Below, piece by piece: positions 51,501 to 60,027 of a stretch of 64,000 bases of DNA. A program made the translations under genes and the position numbers. This stretch comes from Streptomyces sp. Q6. GTDB lineage: Bacteria > Actinomycetota > Actinomycetes > Streptomycetales > Streptomycetaceae. The notes beneath the pieces were generated by a model. That model was not told the DNA's origin. It worked only from the letters and a program-made list of their open reading frames with translations, and did no database searches. Position 1 is the stretch's first letter. Each line of letters starts with the position of its first letter. The DNA lies in contig NZ_CP146022.1 of NCBI RefSeq assembly GCF_036967205.1, positions 8,184,001 to 8,248,000 of the forward strand. Reading direction: 5' to 3'.

Positions 51501-52919
51501 TCAGGACGCGGGGACGGTGTCCTCGAACGTGGTGCCCGCCGAGCGGTACGCCGCCACCTTCGCCGCGACCTGCGCCGGCGTGAGCACCTGGTCCTTGACG
51601 TGCAGCACGTAGTCGACCTGCTGGTCGTACGCGCGCGCACTCGTGCTCGTCTGGCCCGCCAGGTCGATCAGCCACTGGTTGAAGTTGATCGACATCGGCC
51701 GCTCCGGCAGATACGCCGCGCCGTGCGTGCCGAAGAGCTGACCGTCGATGTAATAGCGGATGTCGCTGTTGTCGATGGTGACGACGAGGTCGTGCCAGCC
51801 CGCGTAGCTCTGCCGGCTCTCCGTGTGCTGGTTCACGGCCTGCCACGGGTCCGGGTTGTAGGTCTCCCAGGACGTCGTGTAGAGGATGTTCGACGGCTCG
51901 CCCCAGCCGCCGTTGGGCAGGTACTCGAAGTCGTACTCGGCGTAGTCGTCGGCCATCGGCGCCTTGAGGTCGTTGATGGTGAAGAACGTCTGCACCAGGT
52001 GGTCCCCGTCGGGCCCGCTCTTCGGCGCGTCGGAGAACTTCACACGGGCCGCGTACGTCCCGTTCCTGAACTTCAGCGCCTTGGTGAGGACTTCGGTCTG
52101 CTTCGTGCTCTCGCCGGTGCCCGACGTCGACGTCTCCAGGTTCATCACCGAGTTCCCGGACGCCGACGCGAAGGTGACGTTCTGCGGCGCCCACGTCGCG
52201 CCCGGCACACCCGGTCCGCCGGAGTTCGAGCGGACGCTCCAGCCGTGCGCGTCGATCTTCGGGTCGTTGTACGCGGTGTAGTTGAAGTCGTCGAACAGCG
52301 TGGCGCCCCCGGCGGGCGGATCGGTCGGGTCGGTGGGGTCCGTGGGGTCGGTCGGGTCGTTGCCCTCGGGCGCCGTGCCCCAGACCGTGGCGCCGGCGAG
52401 CTGCGCCGTCACCTTCGACCAGTTCGCGTAACTCGTCTGCGTCGCGGCGAAGGAGTAGTCGTCGGACTGGTTGAGCGACTGCCAGTCCGCCCGGTAGAAG
52501 CGCAGTTGCAGATCTCCGGTGTCCGCGCCCGCCGCGAGGGAGCCCGCGCCGGAGGTGAACCCCACCTCGAGATAGCGGTCGGCGGTCGCCGTCGGGTGGG
52601 CGAGCGTGCCGAACGTGCCGGTGATGTTGGCGCAGCCCTTCACGGCCCACGAGCACGCGAAGCGGTAACTCGGGTTGCCCGCGTCGGACTTGAAGTAGTA
52701 GCGGACCTTGACGCCGCTCAGCGGCACGCTCGCGGTGCCGGAGTTGCGGACCTTCAGCCAGGGTTCGGCCTGGTCGCTGCCGGTGGAGCCCGTGTGGTAC
52801 TGCACGGTCAGGTCACCCGCGGCGGCGTTCGCGCCGGCCGGCAGGGCGACGAGGCCCGCGCAGCTCAGTGCGACCGCCACGGCGCAGGTGAGGGATCTGC
52901 GGAGACGTGTGCTCTTCAT
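51501..52919 (-). CDS. Secreted GH16 beta-glucanase-like enzyme with CBM3-like module
   Basis: 472 residues. A signal peptide (about 1-32, ending PAGANA-A) is followed by a CBM3-like cellulose-binding module (about 35-180, LTVQYHTGSTGSDQAEPWLKVRN, VRYYFKSDAG), then a DPT-repeat linker. The GH16 domain follows (about 215-470), with the catalytic motif E-Y-D-F-E in ADDYAEYDFEYLPNGG. It would cut beta-1,3/1,4-glucans or related glycans outside the cell. The ATG overlaps the GH20 stop and has AAAGGAA upstream, so it is the distal gene of the sugar operon. Confidence 0.92.
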   Translation of the reverse strand: MKSTRLRRSLTCAVAVALSCAGLVALPAGANAAAGDLTVQYHTGSTGSDQAEPWLKVRNSGTASVPLSGVKVRYYFKSDAGNPSYRFACSWAVKGCANITGTFGTLAHPTATADRYLEVGFTSGAGSLAAGADTGDLQLRFYRADWQSLNQSDDYSFAATQTSYANWSKVTAQLAGATVWGTAPEGNDPTDPTDPTDPTDPPAGGATLFDDFNYTAYNDPKIDAHGWSVRSNSGGPGVPGATWAPQNVTFASASGNSVMNLETSTSGTGESTKQTEVLTKALKFRNGTYAARVKFSDAPKSGPDGDHLVQTFFTINDLKAPMADDYAEYDFEYLPNGGWGEPSNILYTTSWETYNPDPWQAVNQHTESRQSYAGWHDLVVTIDNSDIRYYIDGQLFGTHGAAYLPERPMSINFNQWLIDLAGQTSTSARAYDQQVDYVLHVKDQVLTPAQVAAKVAAYRSAGTTFEDTVPAS

Positions 52920-54480
52920 GCGTGTTCCTTTCCGGAACGGTGGGGGATGGGGACGTGCGGGTCGAGCGGTCCGTGCCGCACACCGAGCGCGGCGAGGCGC
53001 CCGATGTGCTCCGCGAGGCGGACCCGGAAGTCCGGCCAGGACGGGGCGCCGTGCCACGCCCGGTCGGCCAGCGCGCACAGCCGAGGGAAGGCCAGGAGAT
53101 CGACGTGCTCGGCGGTCGGGGCGAACTCGGTCCACAACTGCGCCTGCGTGCCGTGCAGTCGGCCCCCCGACTCCGGGGCGTCCGCGGGATCGTGGTCGTG
53201 CACCGCGCGCAGGTCGACCACCGGGCCGGGCTGGGCCTGCGGTGTGCCGGGCGCGTAGCTCTGGGCGTAGTCGAGGTAGGTGGCGCGGTAGTGGGCGCTG
53301 ACCACCGTGTGCCCGCGCTTGAGGGCGAGTCGCGTGTGCTCGGGGTCGCGCCATGTCATCACCAGGAACTCGGGCGGCAGCCCCTCGCCCGTCTCCGCCC
53401 AGGCCGCCGGGGTGCGGCCCTGCTCGACGAGGAACGCCCCGACCCGGCCCAGGAACCAGGTGCGCAGCGCGTCCGTGCCCGGCAGCCCCTCGGCCGCGGC
53501 GCGGCGCGCGCCGCCGGGCTCGTCGCCCACTCCGTGGTCGGGCACTCGTCGCCGCCCACATGCACGTAGGGCGAGGGGAAGACGTCGAGGACCTCGCCGA
53601 GGACCGTGCGGCAGAAGTCCAGGACCTCGTCGTGGACCCCGAGGACGGTGTCGCACACACCCCAGCGCGTCCACACGTCGAGGTGCCTGCCGGGCAGGTT
53701 GCCGAGCTGCGGGTACGCGGCGAGCGCGGCGCGTGTGTGGCCCGGCATCTCGATCTCCGGGACGACCGTCACCCCGCGGGCGGCGGCGTACGCGACGAAG
53801 TCCGTCAACTCCCGCCGCGTGTAGGCGCCTTCGTGCGGCACTCCGTCGAAGAGCGGGCTTCCCGCGGGCCCCACCATCGACGCGGCGCGCCGCCCGCCCA
53901 CCTCGGTCAGGCGCGGGTACGCGTCGACCGGCATCCGCCAGCCCTGGTCGTCGGTGAGGTGCAGGTGCAGCACGTTCAGCTTGTGCAGGGCGAGCAGGTC
54001 CACGTACCGGCGCAGCAGGGACACCGGCTGGAAGTGCCGGGCCACGTCGAGCATGAAGCCGCGCCACGGGCGCCTCGGCACATCGGTGATCTCCACGCAC
54101 GGCAGCCGCCAGTCCACGCCCGCCTGCGGGGTGCTCGACAGCGCCTCCACGGGCAGGAGTTGACGCAGTGTCTGGACGCCGCGCAGCAGTCCGTCGCGGT
54201 GCGCCGCGCGCAGCAGCACCGCGTCCGGGGCGACCGTCAGGCCGTACCCCTCCTCGCCCAGTCCGCCGAGCTGCGGATCGAGGGCGAGGACGAACGGCGC
54301 GTCCGGGGAGTGCGGCAGGGCGAGCCCGGTGGCCGGCCCGAGCAGGGTGCGCAGCAGTGCGGCGGCCGGCTCGGCGCCGGGTGAGACCCGGACCGGCGTG
54401 TCCGGGCGCAGGGTGAAGTGGCCCGGACGGTAGGAGAGGTGAGTGGGCAGGGGGATCAGCGACGGGCGGTGCGCGGGCAC
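52916..54480 (-). pseudogene. GH20 beta-N-acetylhexosaminidase, frameshifted near the active site
   Basis: From GTG 54480 (GGAGG six bases upstream) the N-terminal GH20b domain and barrel read normally through HLHLTDDQGWRMPVDAYPRL and the catalytic pair in VHVGGDECPTTEWATSPAAR. One base is then missing within the GC-rich 53498-53517 stretch. The rest continues in another frame (EGLPGTDALRTWFLGRVGAFLVEQG, MTWRDPEHTRLALKRGHTVVSAHYRATYLDYAQ). The repaired enzyme is about 521 residues with no signal peptide, so it would release GlcNAc inside the cell from imported chito-oligosaccharides. Sequencing error is likely. Confidence 0.8.
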
Positions 54481-54523
54481 GGCGAACCTCCAAAAGCCTC
54501 GGTAGGGGAGCGGGCGCGGGCTC

Positions 54524-55348
54524 TCAGCCCTTCACGGCGCCGGCCGCGAAGCCGGACGTGACGTGCCGCTGCAACAGCAGGAAGATCACCAGGGCGGGCA
54601 GCGCGAAGAGTGTGGAGGCGGCCATCGTGGCGCCCCAGTCGGTGCCGAACGTGTTGTGGAACGAGGACAGCCACACCGGAAGCGTCCGGTGGTCCTGCTG
54701 CTTGATGATGAGGAAGTTGGCGTACGCGAACTCGTTCCACGCCGTGATGTAGCCGAACAGGGAGGTCGCCATCAGGCCCGGCGCGAGCAGCGGGAACGCC
54801 ACGTGCCGGAACGCGCCGAACCGGGTGCAGCCGTCGACCTGCGCCGACTCCTCCAGCTCCGCGGGGATCGTCGCGATGAAGCCGCGCAGCACCACGATCG
54901 TGAACGGCAGCGTCATCATGAAGTACACGAGGGTCAGCGTCGGCAGCCGGTCCAGCATGTCGGTGTCCCGCGAGATGATGTACACGGGGATGATCAGTGA
55001 CTCCCACGGTGCCATCTGCGCGACGAACACCATCAGCATGAACTGCCGCCGCCCCCGCCACCGCATCCGCGCCACCGCGAACGACGCGCCGAGCGCGACG
55101 ATCAGCGCGAGCGCCACCGCGCCGAGCGTGACGAGCACGCTGTTGCGCCAGAAGAGACCGAAGCCGTCGGCGTCGATCGCCCGCCGGAAGTGGTCGAGCG
55201 TCCAGCTCTGGGGCAGGAGCCGGGGGCTCTCGGACTGGATGTCCCGGTTCGGCTTGAAGGACGTCGTGACCATCCAGTAGACGGGGAACAGGCACACGAC
55301 GATCGTCGCGGTGGCCGCGAGATGCAGCGGCAGTCTGCGCGGTCTCAC
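54524..55348 (-). CDS. Carbohydrate ABC transporter permease (MalG type)
   Basis: 274 residues from a GTG overlapping the upstream permease stop (GTGA). Six membrane spans, the conserved VYWMVTTSFKPNRDI loop, and the EAA-like motif ELEESAQVDGCTRFGAFRHVAFPLL for the ATPase contact. The frame is open further 5', but that part has no permease similarity. It is part of the binding protein - permease - permease - GH20 - GH16 operon. Confidence 0.92.
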   Translation of the reverse strand: MRPRRLPLHLAATATIVVCLFPVYWMVTTSFKPNRDIQSESPRLLPQSWTLDHFRRAIDADGFGLFWRNSVLVTLGAVALALIVALGASFAVARMRWRGRRQFMLMVFVAQMAPWESLIIPVYIISRDTDMLDRLPTLTLVYFMMTLPFTIVVLRGFIATIPAELEESAQVDGCTRFGAFRHVAFPLLAPGLMATSLFGYITAWNEFAYANFLIIKQQDHRTLPVWLSSFHNTFGTDWGATMAASTLFALPALVIFLLLQRHVTSGFAAGAVKG

Positions 55349-56319
55349 CGTTCGGCCTCCTGCCGGAACATCTGCCGGAAGTAGGCGACCAGCACGCCCG
55401 ACATGAGCAGCACCGTCACCATCGACGCCGCCGACCCCAGGTCGTAGCGCTGGCCGGCCAGGGCCGTCTGCACCGCGTACACCGGCAGGATCGTCGTCGC
55501 GTCGCCGGGGCCGCCCTGGGTCATCACCCAGATCTGCACGAACGCCTTGAACGTCCAGATCACTTCGAGGGAGAGCACCAGCATGAAGATCGGGCGCACG
55601 ATCGGCAGCGTGATCGAGCGGAAGATCCGCACACCGGACGCCCCGTCGATGCGCGCGGCCTCGTACAGCTCGGACGGCACCGTGGTGAGCGCCGAGTACA
55701 GGGTGATCGCCGCGAACGGCACCGACTGCCAGACCACGAGCGCCACCAGGATCGTGAACGCCGCGGGGCCGTGCGCCAGCCACGGGTAGCCGTCGAACGA
55801 CGAGAAGCCGAGGCCGGTCAGGGTGTGGTTGACGATGCCGAACTCGGAGTGGAACAGCCACTGGAACACCGTGGTCGCCGCGACCACCGGCATCGCCCAC
55901 GTCAGGACCAGCGCGCTGAGGACCGCTGTCCGCCAGCGCCGGCCGAGCCGCTCCGCCATCAGGGCGACCAGCGTCGAGATCCCCATGATCAGGACGACGT
56001 TGATCGCCATGAACAGGAACGTACGGCGCACCACGGTCCAGAAGCGCGGGTCCGACAGCAGGGTCGTGTAGTTGTCGAGTCCGACGAAGTGGGCGTCGCC
56101 GAGGATGAGTTGACGCAGCCCGAAGTCCTGGAAGGAGATCAGGACGGTCCGGGCCAGTGGATAGACGAGCAGGTACAGCATGCCGAGGACGGCGGGCGCC
56201 ACGAGCAGGTACGGCCAGGGGCCGGACGTGGTGGCGCGGCGGGCCGGGCCCGGCGGGCGCCGGTGCGGCCGGGTGAGGGGCGGGGTGCGGTCCGCTCGCG
56301 GACGACCGACACGACGCAC
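55345..56319 (-). CDS. Carbohydrate ABC transporter permease (MalF type)
   Basis: 324 residues with an Arg/Pro-rich N-terminal tail and six spans. The EAA loop is ELYEAARIDGASGVRIFRSITLPIVRP. The GTG at 56319 has AAAGGAG one base away, which is too close for ideal initiation, so the true start may be a few codons further in. It follows the binding-protein gene by 49 bp. No ATPase is encoded nearby, as is usual for MsiK-dependent importers. Confidence 0.9.
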   Translation of the reverse strand: MRRVGRPRADRTPPLTRPHRRPPGPARRATTSGPWPYLLVAPAVLGMLYLLVYPLARTVLISFQDFGLRQLILGDAHFVGLDNYTTLLSDPRFWTVVRRTFLFMAINVVLIMGISTLVALMAERLGRRWRTAVLSALVLTWAMPVVAATTVFQWLFHSEFGIVNHTLTGLGFSSFDGYPWLAHGPAAFTILVALVVWQSVPFAAITLYSALTTVPSELYEAARIDGASGVRIFRSITLPIVRPIFMLVLSLEVIWTFKAFVQIWVMTQGGPGDATTILPVYAVQTALAGQRYDLGSAASMVTVLLMSGVLVAYFRQMFRQEAER

Positions 56320-56368
56320 ACTCCTTTCGAGAGATACCGGGGGCCCATCACAGGGGCGGGGCGGTGGA

Positions 56369-57640
56369 TCAGGAGCCGGAGTTCATCGCCGTCGTGATCG
56401 CCTCGGACGCCTTCGCCGCCTCGCGCCGCGGGTCCCCGCCGGTCAGCACCGCCGTCATGTAGTCCTTGATCGGGTTCTTGGCCTCGACGGCGGCCCATCC
56501 CGGCGTGTTCGGCGTGGCGTGCCCGACGGCGGCGCCGACCGCCATCGCCGAGGCGCCGGGGTCCTTCGCGACGGCGCCGGCGAGCGTGGTCTTGTTCGGT
56601 ACGTAGCTCATCGCGACGGCGAGCTTCTTCTGCCACACGTCGCCGGTCAGTTCCTTGACGAACGTGTACGCGGCGTCGTGGTGCCGCGACACCGTCGGGA
56701 TCACCAGGTCCGAGCCGCCGGTGAACACCGCGCCGGGCGTGTCCGCGGTCTTCCCCGGGATCGGGAAGAACCCCAACTTGCCCTTCAGCTCGGGGTTGTT
56801 CTGGACGACGACACGGGCGCCGCCCGGTGTGCTGACGACCTGGGCGACCTTCCCCTTCGCCATCACCTCGGCCTGCGGCGGCTGCGCCTCGTCGGAGTCC
56901 TTGGGACCCTTGCCGAGTGCCTGGAGCTTCGCGTAGAAGGCCATGGCGCGCAGTGCCTCGGGCGAGTCCAGGGTGCCCTTCCACTTCCCGCCGGCCTCGG
57001 TGGCGAGGTCGCCGCCCTCGTCCCAGACGAACCCGGAGAGGGTGTACCAGTTCTGGCCGGGCAGGTAGATCCCCTGCTGCGCGCCCTTGTCGAGCTTCTT
57101 CGTCGCGGCGACCCACTGGTCGCGCGTCTTGATCGTCGCCGCGTCCACGCCCGCCTTCTCGAACAGGTCGGTGCGGTAGATGACGACCCGGTTGGCCGCG
57201 TAGTACGGGATGCCGTACTGCTTGCCCTCGTACGCGCCGGGCTCGGCGAGCCCCTTCAGCCAGTCCTTGCCACCGAGCGCGTCGACCTTGTCGCTCAGGT
57301 CCAGCAGACCGCCGCTCTGGGCGAACTGGGCGACCTGGGTGTTGCCGGTCTCGATCACGTCAGGGGCGTCGTTGCTGGCGAGCGCCGCGGTGACCTTGCC
57401 GCCGATGCCGTCCCACTCCTGGATCTGCACCTTCACGTCGATGTCGGGGTGCGCGGCCTCGAAGCCCTTCTCGAAGTCCTTCTGGAACGCGGCGGACACG
57501 CTGTCGCGCATCAGCCACACGTCGAGGGTGGTCCGGCCGCCGTCGCCGGACCCTCCGTCCTCGGAGCCGGACGCACTACAGGCACTGAGCCCGGCGGACA
57601 CGACGAGCGTGCACACACCGGCGAGCAAGCGGAGCTTCAC
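56369..57640 (-). CDS. ABC sugar-binding lipoprotein, DasA/chitobiose-type
   Basis: 423 residues from GTG 57640. The lipobox LSAC gives C21 as lipidation site. The mature protein starts TTLDVWLMRDSVS and contains IQEWDGIGGKVTAALASNDAPDVIETGNTQVAQFAQSGGLLDL, closely resembling chitobiose-binding DasA proteins. With GH20 and GH16 genes downstream and GH18 nearby, uptake of N-acetylglucosamine oligomers or other beta-glycan fragments is likely (inference). A 28-bp dyad lies 20 bp upstream of the start. Confidence 0.92.
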   Translation of the reverse strand: MKLRLLAGVCTLVVSAGLSACSASGSEDGGSGDGGRTTLDVWLMRDSVSAAFQKDFEKGFEAAHPDIDVKVQIQEWDGIGGKVTAALASNDAPDVIETGNTQVAQFAQSGGLLDLSDKVDALGGKDWLKGLAEPGAYEGKQYGIPYYAANRVVIYRTDLFEKAGVDAATIKTRDQWVAATKKLDKGAQQGIYLPGQNWYTLSGFVWDEGGDLATEAGGKWKGTLDSPEALRAMAFYAKLQALGKGPKDSDEAQPPQAEVMAKGKVAQVVSTPGGARVVVQNNPELKGKLGFFPIPGKTADTPGAVFTGGSDLVIPTVSRHHDAAYTFVKELTGDVWQKKLAVAMSYVPNKTTLAGAVAKDPGASAMAVGAAVGHATPNTPGWAAVEAKNPIKDYMTAVLTGGDPRREAAKASEAITTAMNSGS

Positions 57641-57660
57641 GGTTCACCTCTGGGAGCCGG

Positions 57661-57688
57661 ACCTGACCAGTTGTCCAACTGGTCAGGT
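57661..57688. promoter_or_regulatory. Candidate GntR operator (13-bp arm palindrome) before the ABC operon
   Basis: ACCTGACCAGTTG, central TC, then the perfect reverse complement CAACTGGTCAGGT. It lies 20 bp upstream of the binding-protein GTG, overlapping its leader. The half-site CAACTGGTCAGG occurs again at 57805-57816, just before the GntR gene. The protein at 57847-58704 is the obvious candidate to bind both. Confidence 0.8.
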
Positions 57689-57710
57689 GACCTCTGATGG
57701 TGGAGAAACG

Positions 57711-57722
57711 TGGCATAGACCA
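57711..57722. promoter_or_regulatory. Degenerate DasR-like (dre) element in the ABC/GntR intergenic region
   Basis: TGGCATAGACCA matches the dre core TGGTCTAGACCA at 10 of 12 positions. It lies between the two GntR-type sites, in the divergent promoter region. DasR control would link the importer with the chitinase, but two mismatches in the left half make this weak. Confidence 0.3.
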
Positions 57723-57800
57723 ATGTGCGCGTCAACCCCCCAGGAAATAATGGCTAGTTGCCGATCAGAGCCTCGATGCTTGTCGATCAACGCCTCGACG

Positions 57801-57816
57801 TGGTCAACTGGTCAGG
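57801..57816. promoter_or_regulatory. Second CAACTGGTCAGG half-operator upstream of the GntR gene
   Basis: TGGTCAACTGGTCAGG contains the full half-site of the 28-bp palindrome plus a preceding TGGTCA copy as a direct repeat. It ends 30 bp before the GntR start at 57847, so it may serve autoregulation or looping with the upstream palindrome. Confidence 0.55.
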
Positions 57817-57846
57817 CACGTGGTCGTACGGCACAAGGGGGCGGGC

Positions 57847-58704
57847 GTGAACACCGACGTGAACAGGGACGCGCCGGGAGCGGTGCTCAAGCGCGAGCGA
57901 GTGCGCGACCACATCCTCGAACTCATCGAGTCGCAGCGCCCCGGCGACCCCATCCCCTCCGAACGCACCCTCTGCGCCCGCCTGGGGGTCTCCCGCCCCA
58001 CGCTGCGCGCGGCCGTCGACGAACTCGTCGCCGCGGGTCTTCTCGTCCGCGAACACGGACGCGGCATGTTCGTCGCCCCCGAGAAGATCACGCAGGAACT
58101 CGTCTCCCAGGAACAGGCGCTGACGCTGCCGCAGGCGGCGGGCGCCTGGTCGAGCCGGATCCTGGAGTTCACCACCATCCAGGCCGGCGCCCGCGTCGGC
58201 CGCAAGCTGCGCCTCTCACCCGCCGCGAAGATCGTGTACGTGGCCCGGCTGCGCCTCGTCGACGGTGCGCCCATGGCCATCGAGCATCTGCACATCCGCG
58301 CCGACCTCGTCCCCGGGCTCAGTGCCCAGGAGCTGGAGAGCGGCGACCTCTACGCCCATCTGCGCGACCACCACGGCGTTCACGTACGCGAAGCGGTGCA
58401 GGCCATCGAACCGACCGTCGTCACCCGCGCCGAGGCCGAGGTGCTCGACGTCCCCGAACTCTCACCGGCGCTGCTGTTCGAGCGCCTCACCTCGGACACG
58501 TCCGGCCGGCCCGTCGAGTACGTGCACTCGCTCTACCGGGGCGACCGCTACCGGATCGTCTCCCGGCTCACCCTCGGCCCGGCCGCCGCGACGACGGCCG
58601 CCGACCCGCTGAGCGGCCATCACCCCGGCATCCCGCCCGGCGACTTCGCGCACCGCGACACGGTGGCGTCCACCACCCGCGGCGACGTCCAACAGGCGCC
58701 CTGA
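57847..58704 (+). CDS. GntR family regulator (HutC/UTRA) of the amino-sugar ABC operon
   Basis: 285 residues from GTG 57847 with AAGGGGG upstream. Winged HTH: RERVRDHILELIESQRPGDPIPSERTLCARLGVSRPTLRAAVDELVAAGLLVREHGRGMFV. A UTRA domain follows (about 100-240) with VARLRLVDGAPMAIEHLHIRADLVPGL and VEYVHSLYRGDRYRI. UTRA proteins of this kind sense phosphorylated amino sugars or similar metabolites. It is divergent from the importer and probably binds the CAACTGGTCAGG sites between them. Confidence 0.92.
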   Translation: MNTDVNRDAPGAVLKRERVRDHILELIESQRPGDPIPSERTLCARLGVSRPTLRAAVDELVAAGLLVREHGRGMFVAPEKITQELVSQEQALTLPQAAGAWSSRILEFTTIQAGARVGRKLRLSPAAKIVYVARLRLVDGAPMAIEHLHIRADLVPGLSAQELESGDLYAHLRDHHGVHVREAVQAIEPTVVTRAEAEVLDVPELSPALLFERLTSDTSGRPVEYVHSLYRGDRYRIVSRLTLGPAAATTAADPLSGHHPGIPPGDFAHRDTVASTTRGDVQQAP

Positions 58705-58784
58705 GCGCCCCCTCCCCGATCCGGCGCGGCATCCCACGGAGCGCCCTGCGCGGCCTGGGGCCCGGCCCTGGTTACCGTTCCGCC

Positions 58785-59225
58785 ATGGCCGACTACCGCA
58801 TCGAAACCGTACGCAACGGCGAGCGCGACTGGACCGCGCGCAACGACCGCGGCGCCGAGGTCCGCATGGCCCCCGCCGACTCCGCCGCCGCCCAGCCGTC
58901 CTTCACCCCCGTCGAGCTCCTCCTCGCCGCACTCGGCGGCTGCGGCGGCCTCGTCGTCGACCGCACCGCCCGCACCGTCCCGCACGACGACCTCCGGATC
59001 ACCGTCGAGTCGGTCTCCCGGCCCGAGGACGACGGGCGCGTCGGCGCCGTCCGCATCTCCTACGAGATGGACCTGCCCGAAGGCGACACGGCCGCCGCCC
59101 AGGCACTCGAACGCGGCATCCGGCTCACCCACGACACCTACTGCACCGTCAGCCGCACCGTCGAGCACGGCGCGCGCATCGAGGTGTCGGGACCGGACGG
59201 CACCCAGCTCTTCCTCGGCGGCTGA
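58785..59225 (+). CDS. OsmC family peroxiredoxin-like protein
   Basis: 146 residues with the OsmC fold: PVELLLAALGGCGG (C53) and the second cysteine in LTHDTYCTVSRTVEHGA (C120). The pair acts in thiol-dependent reduction of organic peroxides in the family. The N-terminal YRIETVRNGERDWTARNDRGAEVRM strand is typical. No membrane segment. It is 80 bp past the GntR gene on the same strand, with no clear SD. Confidence 0.9.
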   Translation: MADYRIETVRNGERDWTARNDRGAEVRMAPADSAAAQPSFTPVELLLAALGGCGGLVVDRTARTVPHDDLRITVESVSRPEDDGRVGAVRISYEMDLPEGDTAAAQALERGIRLTHDTYCTVSRTVEHGARIEVSGPDGTQLFLGG

Positions 59226-59265
59226 CCCGCCCCCGCACGACCAGGATGGCCAAATGTCGTCATAC

Positions 59266-59340
59266 GTGACGTGGGGTGCGGTTACCGTCTCGATGCGTCG
59301 CAAGATCACCTTGTGTGCGCGTCCTGCCACCCCACGTCAC
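59266..59340. promoter_or_regulatory. 13-bp inverted repeat in the TNT-toxin leader
   Basis: GTGACGTGGGGTG at 59266-59278 and its exact reverse complement at 59328-59340, separated by 49 nt. The right arm ends directly before the SD (TGGGAG, 59341-59346) of the toxin gene starting at 59355. In RNA the arms could pair and bury the SD; in DNA they could be two half-sites of an operator. Confidence 0.6.
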
Positions 59341-59354
59341 TGGGAGACTTCCGC

Positions 59355-60005
59355 GTGAAGCCTTTGCGTACGATCCTGGCGTCCCTCGGCGCCGCCCTCG
59401 CGCTCACCGCCGCCCCCTCCGTGGCCGCCGCCGAACCGGCCGCCGTCCACGACCCGTGCACCGGCACGTACCACGGCGACGCCCGCCTCGGCCCGAAGTA
59501 CCTGCCCAGGAAGTGGCAGGCCCCGGTCGGCCCGCTCCTCAAGGGCTACCACCGCACCGGTGGCCTCGACGACCGGGCGTTCCTCAAGAAGTACTGGGAC
59601 GGTCCCGCGGACGGCGGCTCCTGGAAGTACCCGCCGAACGACGGCTTCACCGAGACCAACGGGGAGGTCGACCGCACCCCGACCGCGCTCGCGCCCGGCG
59701 AGGAACTCGACCGCTTCGGCTCCGAGTACGGCGCGTACCTGGCCCCGGCCGGAGACGCGTACGAGAAGCGCGCCCTGCCCCCGCAGAACCTCAACACCCG
59801 TGACGCCGCCTACGCCTGCGATTACCACACGTACGTCGTGGAGAAGGCGTTCGTCGTGTGGGAGGGGCCCATCGCCCCCTGGTTCGAGCAGCCGGGCGGC
59901 GGCCGGCAGATCAAGCTCGACGCCGCCTTCCTGAACCCCGGTGAGGGGCAGCGCCTCAACGTGAAGTGGCTGATCGAGCACGACTACCTCGAACCCACCG
60001 TGTAA
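59355..60005 (+). CDS. Secreted TNT-domain protein (NAD+ glycohydrolase toxin-like)
   Basis: 216 residues. A Sec signal peptide (about 1-26, cut near VAAA-EP) is followed by a short lead and a C-terminal TNT domain (about 110-216): LDRFGSEYGAYLAPAGDAYEKRALPPQNL, YVVEKAFVVWEGPIAPWFEQPGGGRQIKL, and ending VKWLIEHDYLEP. TNT, the tuberculosis necrotizing toxin fold, hydrolyses NAD+. The Arg of KRALPP and the Gln of GGGRQ match residues important in characterised members (from memory). GTG start with GGGAG nine bases upstream. Followed 22 bp later by a candidate immunity gene. Confidence 0.85.
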   Translation: MKPLRTILASLGAALALTAAPSVAAAEPAAVHDPCTGTYHGDARLGPKYLPRKWQAPVGPLLKGYHRTGGLDDRAFLKKYWDGPADGGSWKYPPNDGFTETNGEVDRTPTALAPGEELDRFGSEYGAYLAPAGDAYEKRALPPQNLNTRDAAYACDYHTYVVEKAFVVWEGPIAPWFEQPGGGRQIKLDAAFLNPGEGQRLNVKWLIEHDYLEPTV

Positions 60006-60027
60006 GGACACGCAAGGAGCGGAACCC

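Noticed and set aside
52310-52365. Short tandem repeat near the GH16 gene
   Set aside because: It encodes the Asp-Pro-Thr linker between the carbohydrate-binding and catalytic domains, so it is coding low complexity rather than a separate element.
55349-55900. Upstream extension of the MalG-type permease
   Set aside because: The added residues are an antisense-like frame within the first permease gene, and a GTGA overlap gives a clear start at 55348.
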